Both the position numbers and the translations under genes were made by a program. A DNA stretch of 23,772 nucleotides, taken from Pleurotus ostreatus/Saccharomyces cerevisiae fusant. Lineage: Eukaryota; Opisthokonta. The stretch covers positions 1 to 23,772 of the forward strand of contig JAMQCK010000420.1 in assembly GCA_024196135.1 (NCBI GenBank), in the 5' to 3' direction. Below the pieces are notes generated by a model that was not told the origin of the DNA, did no database searches, and worked only from the letters and a program-made list of their open reading frames with translations. This document shows positions 1 to 10,805 of this stretch, in pieces. How positions within the stretch are numbered: position 1 is the stretch's first letter; each line of letters begins with the position of its first letter.

Positions 1-21
1 CGCGCGAGCGCGCACACGCAC

Positions 22-96
22 GTAGTCGTTCAGCGTTCGTGAGCCGCCCTGCCGCGAGGACATGCTCGCCGGCCTCGAGCTCGAGGGCGTGGCCAT
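22..96 (-). CDS. Probable first exon of a gene leaving the left edge
   Basis: The ATG at 96 has a good fungal context (an A three bases before the ATG, G at +4). It opens 25 codons reading MATPSSSRPASMSSRQGGSR and then TLNDY, ending in phase 0 at a strong donor (GTGCGT at 21-16). Ser/Arg-rich, disordered N-termini with an early intron are common in basidiomycete regulatory proteins. Nothing beyond this exon is visible, so the product cannot be named. The plus-strand ORF over the same bases (62-472) has no family resemblance and I treat it as a shadow. The call rests only on start context, codon use and the donor. Confidence 0.35.
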
Positions 97-1091
97 GGTG
101 TTGATGTTGTGGAAGGAAGAGTGCGCGAGAGGCAGTAGTGGAGCCTCCGAATTATGTCGTCGTCTAATGAACTCGTTGTTCGCGTTCGTGATCGTGGAAA
201 GGAGTGAAGGCGCCTTTCGTGGGGTGATTGTGCTTGGAGAGGGAAAGAGCAGGGCCCGAGACGCGCTAATTGAGCTCGCTGTCGCGTCCGGCGCTGACTG
301 CAGGAACAAAGCTTTGCAGAAGTCGCCCATCAGGCCTAATCAAACCACGTGGGTCCCCGTGCCGGCAATTGAACTGCAACTTGTGGAAGCCTTTCTCGAG
401 CCCGGTTGGAGAGGTTTACGCTTAGAAGTTACGAGGAGGTCGAATACGGAGAATGCAGAGCAAGCCGGATGAATTGAGGAGCCCACAGAAGCGCATGGCC
501 ACCCTCGCCGCCCTGGCGACGACGCCCGCTGCCACTCGCTGGCGGAGGCAACTCTAGAATATGACATGACAACTTCCAGCCACTTACACGCCCTCAAAAT
601 GGAGTGACTATATGGTACCAGAAGAGAACGAATAACAGCGACATAAACAGAGGAATGCAGTTCCAACTTTCGAGCTCTGCGAGTCAGATCGTTAGCGGTC
701 CAGGACAATACTGAGGACCTCGCAGGCTCTCCACGGAACACGCCTAGTATGCACCTTAGACCGGGAATACGCGTTCGTGCCCTCCGAATCGCTCAAGTTG
801 AAGCCAACACTCGCGAATTTGCTTCCGGCGGAAGCAAACGCAGAAGTGATCGGACGTTGGAACTCCACGGTTATACACGGAACTCCAGCGATTCACTGCC
901 TCCTGTGCATTCAACCTAGGCAACTGGGTTGAACATGAGGTTATGGACGACCGCATACGTGCTTATCAAGACCCCCTGGCGTCCGACGCCTGAGCGAAGC
1001 CTTTCCTATCGTTACCAGTACTGCGTAGTAGAATCAGACACCGTATAGCACGAAGGACGCTACTGACCATACGTTCACTCTCACCTTTCAC
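97..1091. other. Gene-free stretch, nothing recognised
   Basis: Both strands carry only ORFs without consistent codon bias or recognisable motifs. I see no tandem repeat, tRNA-like cloverleaf or transposon terminus. It is probably the upstream region of the minus-strand gene that begins at 96. Confidence 0.4.
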
Positions 1092-1622
1092 CTACGCATC
1101 AATATTGCACTTCCCCGGCCTCAACGCGCACCTCTCTGGATGCAGAGCAGTCGCCTCACGCCCCTGTTTACCAGCCTGTACCTCAGGTCGTGCATCGGTG
1201 GCGATGCTTCGTTTACGTCTCGCGCACGACCATCGCCCGTCCAGAACACCTTCGTCGAACTGGCGGTGCGCGGCCAGACGATGGAGCCAAGGTTTTCCGC
1301 CGAGGACTACTCGGCCCAGAGGCACTGTTGGCCTAGAAGGGGCGCGTGAAAGAATATGTGCATGCTCGGTGAGGGTTCGGCAGGACGGTAGAGGACGAGA
1401 AGAGCTTTCCTCCGGGGACGACGTGATACTGGTCAGGAAAGAGAAAATGAGCAGATCGGTTGGCGGAGCCGAGGAGGTACGATCGAGGGCCTCCAGGAGA
1501 TCTGAAGGAGGGTTGGGGACGTCGAGGGAGATGGCGAAGTCGGGGTAGAGGCGGAGGAAGTCAGTACCATTCGTTATGTATCGAGGGAGGCCATAGCCAA
1601 GCGCCCAAGGGAGAGGGAACAT
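1092..1622 (-). CDS. Weak hypothetical ORF, possibly a gene remnant
   Basis: From the ATG at 1622 an uninterrupted frame of 176 codons runs to a stop at 1092. The first 60 or so codons (MFPLPWALGYGLPRYITNGT, then a stretch rich in Pro, Leu, Asp and Ser) use C-ending codons as strongly as the confirmed genes nearby. Past about residue 85 the frame becomes Arg/Ala/His-rich and loses that bias. This suggests either that the true gene splices out of the frame or that only a decayed 5' part is left. I recognise no domain, signal peptide or membrane span. The overlapping plus-strand ORF (1105-1548) looks less coding-like. It may be chance. Confidence 0.25.
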   Translation of the reverse strand: MFPLPWALGYGLPRYITNGTDFLRLYPDFAISLDVPNPPSDLLEALDRTSSAPPTDLLIFSFLTSITSSPEESSSRPLPSCRTLTEHAHILSRAPSRPTVPLGRVVLGGKPWLHRLAAHRQFDEGVLDGRWSCARRKRSIATDARPEVQAGKQGREATALHPERCALRPGKCNIDA

Positions 1623-4560
<2,938 letters not shown>

Positions 4561-4873
4561 GAGGGACCTGCCATGGTTGAGATCTGGAAGAAACAAGACG
4601 TCCCTGCTTGGTTTAGGGACATGTACTGACCCTGTATATTATTCGATATCTGAACGACCCTATACCTGTTGTACATACTCTCACGAAAAGCTTCATCCTA
4701 TAGAGACCGAAGTAGGAGTGTGAACGACTGCAATAAGGGACGAGAATCCTTTCATGGGCCGACTTGTGGGTCCGCTAAATGACTTTCACGTGCTGAACGC
4801 GCTATCCCCGGATGCGCATGGCGTCATGCCCATTGTTTGGCGACGGCGCGTGTATGCCTTGTTCTCCCCCATC

Positions 4874-5973
4874 ATGAGTTTCGCAGATATTGAGGCCACC
4901 GCGGGCAGCGCCCCCGTACGGCGCGGCTCCTCCTCCTCTTCAGCATCCCTCCCGAAATCCAAGGAAGATGCGCTATTCCTCGACCTCCAGTCCTCGCTCT
5001 CCCTCCAGGTGTTCAAGATGAACGCGAATGTGCAGGGCATCTTGAAGCTCGTGGACCAGCTGGGGACGCCGAAGGACTCGGCGGCGCTGCGAAAGAGTCT
5101 GTGCGTATGTCCTTTGGTAGGGGGATGAGATGCTGACCGGCGAAGCGTAGACATGACCTGACGGATTCGACGCGGGCGATGGTGAAGCGCGCCTCGGATG
5201 ATCTGAAGAAGTTGACGGTGCTACAGACGACTTTGGTGCGTCCCCTGCATACTATGCTATGTGAAGGTGAACTAACGCGAGCACGCAGCCGCACCATAAG
5301 ACCACACTGCAGAAGACCTCGCACGATATGCAGATGTCCATGCTTGCGTTCCAGCGCGCCCAACAGGTCAGCGCCGAGCGGCAGCGCACCGTCGTCGAAG
5401 GCGTCAGGATAGCAGCGGAAGAGGGGGCAAGGTACGCCTCACGTTGTCATGTCACTGGAGCGCCTATTGACGTATTTCCTACCCTTCCCAGCCCTGGACC
5501 TGCCGCAGAGCCGTCTACCTCCCCCGAACAGCGGCAAGCGCAATTGCTGCAGAACCAACTGTCCCCGCAAGAGCTCGAGTATCAGGAGTCCCTCATTCAG
5601 GAGCGCGAGCGCGAGATACGGGAGATCGAGGGCGGTATCCAGGAGCTTTCAGAGATCTTCAATGACCTCGGGCACCTAGTTCAGGATCAGGGGCAGATGC
5701 TAGGTGCGTGGCATGAGGATGATCTGCTATGACCATGCCTAACCCATTGCTCGCAGACAACGTTGAGAACAACATAGAGTCTGTGGCTACGACGACAGGG
5801 GACGCTGCCACTGAACTTTCCTCCGCGGCAGAGTACCAGCGCAAAGCGGGGCGGCGCGCAGCGTGCTTGATGTTGATCCTAGTCTTCGTCGTCGCAATCG
5901 TTCTGGTCGCGGTGCGTATGGCTTACACTGTATCCACGCTTTGGGCTCATTTTCTTTTTAGGTCTTAACGTGA
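4874..5973 (+). CDS. PEP12: Qa-SNARE, Pep12/syntaxin-like (endosomal t-SNARE)
   Basis: Tail-anchored syntaxin of the endosomal/prevacuolar membrane. Exons 4874-5100, 5151-5235, 5289-5431, 5492-5703, 5757-5911 and 5962-5973 give 277 residues. The N-terminal half (about 30-150) is the helical Habc region. The SNARE helix follows (about 184-246), with IQERE-REIREIEGGIQEL leading to the zero-layer glutamine Q218 in LVQDQGQML. A basic KAGRR and a single membrane span (about 258-276) end the protein, as expected for a C-terminal anchor. I chose the ATG at 4874 (MSFADIEATAG) because in-frame upstream ATGs (4754, 4823) would add an unrelated leader. The last exon holds only three codons plus stop. 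If the final 50-nt intron is retained, an in-frame stop at 5968 gives an 18-residue longer tail. Pep12 versus another endosomal syntaxin is judged from the SNARE-helix wording and is less certain than the Qa class. Confidence 0.9.
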
Positions 5974-6508
5974 TGGATGAGCGCGAGCGCTCTTTCCCTC
6001 CTGCATGTGTATCTTTATGGAATCAACAGTATAGGATATCCCTCCTCTATAATCGCATGCTTACTACTGTACACTTTTGCGTCGCATTTTCGGACAATAT
6101 ACCTTTAGTACACGAGAACCCAGCGCCTGAACGACACCACGCAACGATTCCGGAAACAGTGATTATTATGGTCGGAAATATCGTAGGCGAGATCCCTGAA
6201 AGAGGGGTATACGAAGTGATGGGAGATATAAGTACAATGCGGGGTGTAGGTTGAACGGGGGGGCTTATAGCCCATGCTGGGTAGCGGCCCATGCTCTAAG
6301 GGTGCTGAATAGGCGCGTCCGAAGAGCTCTCAGGAGCTGGCGTAACGATGATTTTTGGGGAAGGCGGTGTCGAAGCCCTCGGAGGAAAGGCTGGTACGCG
6401 GGGTCAGTGGCGAGCTTCACAGCACTGGCGGGAGAAACTGACTAGGGCTTTTGCAGGACGAGCGAGGGGTCGACTGGCCGGAAGAGCTGAAGGTCTGATA
6501 GGCTTGAA
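5974..6508. other. Convergent intergenic region, nothing recognised
   Basis: This lies between two gene ends that face each other. A+T content rises near 6020-6240, fitting 3' untranslated sequence. The short ORFs here lack coding bias and match nothing I know. Confidence 0.4.
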
Positions 6509-6829
6509 TCAAATCGGCTGGACGTTACAGATGAGTGTTGGCTCGATGGACCTGAACAGATGTGCGAACGGACCTTTCGAATAAAGACGGTTGCTCTCCT
6601 TCGTCTTCAGCTTCAGGTAGCGATCCCAGAGCGCAAGCGCGTAGAAGATCAACATGAAGAGGATGAGCATCATGGCGCCTGAAGTGACATAGTATGTGAG
6701 CCACTGCAGGGTCTGCATACAAGTGGCAGACAACGTACAACCATAGGGAGCACCCCCGCCACAGTGCAGATCCTCGTTCGTGATCTCGTCTACGGAGAGC
6801 TGGGCATCGGGCTGGGGATAGGGAGCCAT
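6509..6829 (-). CDS. Small single-span membrane protein, unknown function
   Basis: An intronless ORF of 106 residues from the ATG at 6829. Residues 1-40 are acidic and polar, with three cysteines in CGGGAPYGCTLSATC. A strongly hydrophobic segment follows (about 46-70, TSGAMMLILFMLIFYALALW), then a basic tail (RYLKLKTKE). There is no cleavable signal peptide. The positive tail suggests N-out/C-in topology, with the cysteine cluster outside or in a lumen. I recognise no family. A 22-nt GT..AG stretch inside the ORF is too short to be an intron, so I keep the frame continuous. A 19-nt tandem repeat lies about 130-180 nt upstream. The alternative is a non-coding stretch with a chance ORF, but a hydrophobic span flanked by sensible charges makes this a fair candidate. 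Confidence 0.5.
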   Translation of the reverse strand: MAPYPQPDAQLSVDEITNEDLHCGGGAPYGCTLSATCMQTLQWLTYYVTSGAMMLILFMLIFYALALWDRYLKLKTKESNRLYSKGPFAHLFRSIEPTLICNVQPI

Positions 6830-6955
6830 CTAGGATGTCGTAAAGCAGCCAGAGCTCAGAAGGTGTGGATAGTCTGTGCGGGAGGGCGAGAAGCAGGGGA
6901 CGGTGGCGCCTGATCAAGCGCCGGCAATCCTTATGTACGTTGCGCTTGGCACGGT

Positions 6956-7010
6956 GCTGTGGACTAGGTAAAGAGCTGTGGACCAGGCAAAGAGCTGTGG
7001 AGGGCAAAGA
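6956..7010. repeat. Tandem repeat of a 19-nt unit, about three copies
   Basis: Three adjacent units start at 6956, 6975 and 6994. The first two read GCTGTGGACYAGGYAAAGA and differ at only two positions. The third is two bases shorter (GCTGTGGAGGGCAAAGA). It sits upstream of the minus-strand gene starting at 6829, so it may be a promoter-proximal minisatellite. Confidence 0.85.
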
Positions 7011-7454
7011 CAATGCGGTCAAGCGCCAGAGCCCATGACGGCCGTCTCATAGCCTGTCTGAATGCTTGGCTGTCCTTTGTCGGAGCGGGGGCGGTGCAGA
7101 GGTGTTAATGAGCTCGGGCCTTGGCATAAGGCGAGTACAGGTCTGAGATCTTCCTATACTTGGCTTGCTAGTGGTCACTGGCTCAGTAGGGTCGCGAAGC
7201 GCGAGCTTCCAGAAGACATGAGTGCCCAAGAGAACGGTTGGAGTGATCTCGTGCACAGCCACCGCCTTTGTTGTCGGCCGCAGTTTCCGCGGAAAAGGTC
7301 CCCTGAACATACGGAGTTGGAATAATGAACGCTGGTGCCACACAGCGAGGGCCTTCTCGTGTGTACAGAGCAGGTGTGGTGGTGGTTGGCATGATCGTTC
7401 GATTGATATAGCAGCAACGAAGCGCGGGCTGATCTCAGGATCTTACAGCTCCAT
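7011..7454. other. Intergenic region, nothing recognised
   Basis: The overlapping short ORFs on both strands lack conserved motifs or codon bias. It probably holds the 3' untranslated end of the minus-strand LPMO gene and the distal promoter of the gene at 6829. Confidence 0.4.
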
Positions 7455-8872
7455 TCAACCGCTCCAGACAGCAGGACCAGCTGTAGACGCAGATTAGCAT
7501 CGTCCGACATTTGAACAGATGGTATCTGGAGGCACTTACGTGCTTCATAACCGCTGTACCCATCAGGAAGGGCGTAGATGTCTACAGTAGAATCCCGTCA
7601 GCATCATCAAGCTCCTGTACCATCATAAGCGCTCACTGATGAGAATTCCCGGATCCGTAGGGCTGTAGGCGCCTAAAGAAGGATGTTGTTGAGATACGTA
7701 TGAGCGCGAAGCTGCGATGGGCTCACCCGGGAAAGATACGGTGGGCGACGGCGTGCCGTTGCCGCCATTCTCGATGTTCAGCTGGGCGCAGGCGATGTAG
7801 AACTAAGTGATGGAGATGAGCAGTGTTCGTGCTGTATGAGACGATGACTCGCCTGAGCTCCGCCCTCGGTCCCAGCGGCGTGCAGAGCAATCTGCTCTCC
7901 CCTATATAGGACGTAAGTCAGTCCGAAGTTCAGCCGTTGCACACTTCACGGTCGCGTGCCTCAGAAGATATTGTCTAGCGAATAGAAGGTGCGTCAGTAT
8001 GATTTCCAAGTTCGCAGAATGAGCAAGCAACTCACCCGCTAGGGACCGACTTCGGAATCGTGAAGTTGAACTCCACGATGTCTGGCGAGTCGTTCAACAA
8101 TTGCCCTGATCATGAGGTCCCTGCTTACTCTCAGAGTCAAAGACGAGGCCAGTGTCGGGAGAGAAGGACGGCGACCATTCCCAGATCTTGAACCAGGTCT
8201 CACCAAGCCCGGCTAGGTTGGAATCAGCCTACGACCACACGGTGAGCACGTGAGGGTCACGCTCGTGGCGAAGACATACGCTCGGGTCGGCAGGCGTCAA
8301 GTACGCCGAGAAGTACTGGAGGATTTGTCAGATTGGGCGTGCATACGCAACCTCGAAGTCTTACGCCACTGGATTCGATAGCCCATCAGTCTTAGTATAA
8401 GGACAGAAAGGAAGACGAAGCGACGCACGGATGGCCCATGGTGTTGTCTGCGTGGAAGCCTACGCTGAGAAGCCCCCAAGCATAAGCAAAGGCGCGTTAA
8501 AGAAGGCGCAGAGACGCACGTCGATCCCGCGGATACAGTCGCGATACCCGTCTGACCAGCGATCGTGTCGTCAAGCTCGTAGCAGCGGATAGCATCTGCC
8601 GTCACGTCTGTGGCCTTTCAAGGGAGAAAATGAGGTCGTATACCTCTCGGTCGAAAGGTAGTGGTCACTTACCGGCTCGCTAGTGTAGTGGTTCCAGGTA
8701 AGGCGGACATACTCCCAGTCGGCGCTCTGCACGCCATCGACGATGAGGTCGGGGAACTTGTCTGGTAGTATGCATGTTAGCGTATCGTATACTCACTGGA
8801 GGACGCGTACGTACAGTGAGCAGCGACGAGGGGGATGGAGAGCGCTGCGAGGGTGGAATGAAGTAGGACCAT
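7455..8872 (-). CDS. AA9 lytic polysaccharide monooxygenase, secreted, 14 exons
   Basis: Copper enzyme that oxidatively cuts cellulose or related glucans outside the cell. Exons (5' to 3' on the minus strand): 8872-8815, 8761-8673, 8614-8520, 8464-8429, 8368-8365, 8315-8280, 8228-8129, 8105-8036, 7974-7960, 7901-7853, 7802-7727, 7672-7637, 7581-7540, 7480-7455; 243 residues. An 18-residue signal peptide ends so that His19 becomes the mature N-terminus ([11 protein letters not shown], then DWEYVR). The histidine brace is complete: His19 and His92 (NTMGHPGYFSAYL), with axial Tyr186. The second-sphere pair His175 and Gln184 (IALH, QFYIACAQ) is also present. Cys60 and Cys189 are the probable conserved disulfide. 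There is no CBM1 or linker; the protein ends SGYEAPGPAVWSG. The model needs a 4-nt exon (8368-8365) and GC-AG introns at 7959-7902 and 7852-7803; other introns are GT-AG, 44-65 nt. A TATA-like element lies about 42 nt upstream of the ATG. Confidence 0.93.
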
Positions 8873-8913
8873 GATAGGAAGACTTGTCACAGAGCATCGT
8901 CGAGCGCAGGTCT

Positions 8914-8920
8914 GTTTTAT
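8914..8920 (-). promoter_or_regulatory. TATA-like element of the AA9 gene
   Basis: On the minus strand the sequence reads ATAAAAC within GCTACATAAAACAGACC, ending about 42 nt before the ATG at 8872. The spacing leaves a very short leader, so this is a plausible but unproven core promoter. Confidence 0.4.
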
Positions 8921-9655
8921 GTAGCTTCCTCACATCCGACGAATCTCCTGCACCATTCAAAGGTCGTCGGCGGCCCGCCCGGAGAGTAGCTTGACCAGAG
9001 TTCGGCGCATGGCTGTCATGGCTAGGCTTCAGGAGCACACACGACGAGAACGTCTGGTCATAAGGCGGAGAGTGCAGAGGCAGCAACGAGCTAGGAATTC
9101 AGCCGAACCTCACCCGTAGTTCCCACTCACGTCAATCAGGCGCGGGACCGCAAGAGCGGCGTAATAGGCCTGAGCCTGCTGAGCGGTCGAAGCCGAGGTC
9201 AGAATCATGAGGACCTGCCCGTAGCCTGCAAGAGTGCACGCTGGAGCGCGCAGCATGCGCCGAGCTTGTTCCCGTATATTCAGTAGCTTGATGAAGGCAC
9301 AAGACGCGTTCATTGAGGCGGAGATGTACTTGAGAAGACCTATGTGAAGGCGAGGAGGCGAGGAATGGGACGTCCATAATGGCAATGCAAGTCGAACCTT
9401 GATGACGGGAGAGAACAAGCAGCGGAAAGACGAAAGCTCGTAGGACAACTCCGACCGGCATCTTCCCAAGGCTATGGCTGACCTTCGTCGAACTTGCAGT
9501 CGGTAGCCTTGCACCTTCATGTTCTCCTTTCGTGATGTACACATGCTGAGGACGACTATCTGAATTCTATAGCAAATACCCCTGGACGAACTATAGTACA
9601 TAGGTATGAACGTGGCGACGGGATGACGAGGGTGAGAGAATGGGACTTCTAGGCA
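8921..9655. other. Upstream region of the AA9 gene; contains an unexplained minus-strand ORF
   Basis: Most of this stretch is probably promoter of the LPMO gene and the 3' flank of the gene ending at 9656. On the minus strand an open frame runs through about 9337-9110. It contains GYGQVLMILTSASTAQQAQA and ends near a donor-like GTGAGT at 9132-9127. The wording looks protein-like, but I could not find a start exon, a continuing exon or any family. Confidence 0.3.
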
Positions 9656-10505
9656 CTAGACGAAGGACAAGAAGCCATGCCTGGCGGCAATGATATACAC
9701 GAGAAGAGGAAGGCTGTAGATGAGGAAGCAATGTAGCACGTCTCTTGGCTTCAGCGTGAGAGTGAATTGATGGGTTTGCGCCACCGCTGCCTTCGACTCT
9801 TCGGGCGATGATGCAGCGGGCGCTTGTTCATCAAGCAGCCAGCACACGCCCTTCGTAAACATTTCCCTTGATGGGAAGACCTCAAGGATCTCGCACGCAA
9901 GCTCGTCGACATGCAGCAGGTACTTGCGCCACAGGTTCTGCGTGCCGTCCTTGCTGGTGTCGAAGCCAACCTCGAGCAGCTCGGCATCCGCCGGCTTCCC
10001 GAGCTTGCTGAACATCTGCCCGACCGCGAACTTGTCCTCGAGAAACAGGCGCGCGGCCTTCGGCGAGCGGAGGATGATGGTCGAGGTCGCGGTGCAGACG
10101 ACCTTGTCGGAGCAGCGCAGCTCGACTTGGCGCGCTTGGTATATCGGGGTCGAGGCGGACGTCGAGGCGATGCGGTCGTCGGCGGGAAGCGATAGGGAGC
10201 GCTTGCCCTCAGCCTCCTCGGTATATGTGTGCGAGTAGACAGTCGCAATGTTGATGGGGCGCGCGAAGAAGGCGCTGGGGGATAAGGTGAGCAGGCGAAG
10301 ACGGACTGAGAGACCTATAGCCTACCTCAGGATGCGTTGTAAGTCGCCATGGGCGGACAAGGCGATCCGCTCGAGGCCCGAAACCTCCGGAGGCCAGGCG
10401 AACTATGATCGACGCGTTAGTACGCGCCTTGCGCGCCACCCGGAGCAGAGCAGGACGTACGTTCACGCTCGTCTGGCTGGGGGTGAAAGTGAAGAAGGGA
10501 GCCAT
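9656..10505 (-). CDS. Chorismate-lyase-like fold (UbiC/UTRA) protein with hydrophobic C-terminus
   Basis: Exons 10505-10461, 10402-10326 and 10274-9656 give 246 residues from the start MAPFFTFTPSQTSVN. The order of motifs resembles the UbiC/UTRA fold: a strand VELRCSDKVVCTATSTIIL (91-109), a helix and turn FAVGQMFSKLG (123-133), ELLEVG (139-144), LWRKYLLHVD (155-164) and CEILEVFPSREMF (168-180). This is a pattern match by eye, not a search. The arginine expected for lyase catalysis in the first strand is not visible (TATSTI), although a glutamate remains in ILEVFP, so pyruvate-lyase activity is doubtful. After a Glu/Ala/Ser linker, residues about 219-238 (VLHCFLIYSLPLLVYIIAAR) form a likely membrane anchor near the C-terminus. 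Similar proteins of unknown role occur in basidiomycetes to my knowledge. The splice model is well supported by phase; the function is not. Confidence 0.7.
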
Positions 10506-10588
10506 TCGGAGTCCTGCCGTATTGGCCGCAGACGCGACTCTTATGGACTATCGAAATTACAAATTTGACGCCCACAGCAGAAGGGATG

Positions 10589-10805
10589 CTATAGCCGTCG
10601 AAGTCTGCGTTCACGTAAGATGGACATGGAAAGTACACGTCCCTGGGAAGAGCGCGGCGCGAGGTGCGCTACTCACCTCGACGGTTATGTTATCCACGCC
10701 CGCAGCGTTATCGGGGAGCAAATACTCAGGGTTCAGGACAAGCCTGGAAAATGGACTTTGATAGATCGAACGGCGGGGTGGGGCGAGCTCGACCTTGCGC
10801 AGCTT
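10589..10805 (-). CDS. Coding-like patch, possible last two exons of an unknown gene
   Basis: Bases 10805-10677 form 43 sense codons, starting after an AG acceptor (GGAGGCCAG) and ending in phase 0 at a GTGAGT donor. The product includes KVELAPPRRSIYQSPFSRLV and PDNAAGVDNITVE. An intron to TTCCCAG (10643) joins in phase 0 to 10642-10589, which adds GRVLSMSILRERRLRRL and a stop. An in-frame TAA just upstream means any gene must have earlier exons, which I could not identify. It ends 83 nt before the start codon of the downstream gene, so it could instead be untranslated leader or a remnant. I recognise no family. Confidence 0.25.

Noticed and set aside
6715..6736. A GT...AG stretch within the small membrane-protein ORF that could be an intron
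   Set aside because: At 22 nt it is far shorter than any other intron in the window, and removing it shifts the frame.
8316..8346. A 31-nt intron paired with a 22-nt exon as an alternative to the AA9 microexon
   Set aside because: The intron is too short and the exon adds VRLRGC between Gly and Tyr of the conserved HPGYF motif.
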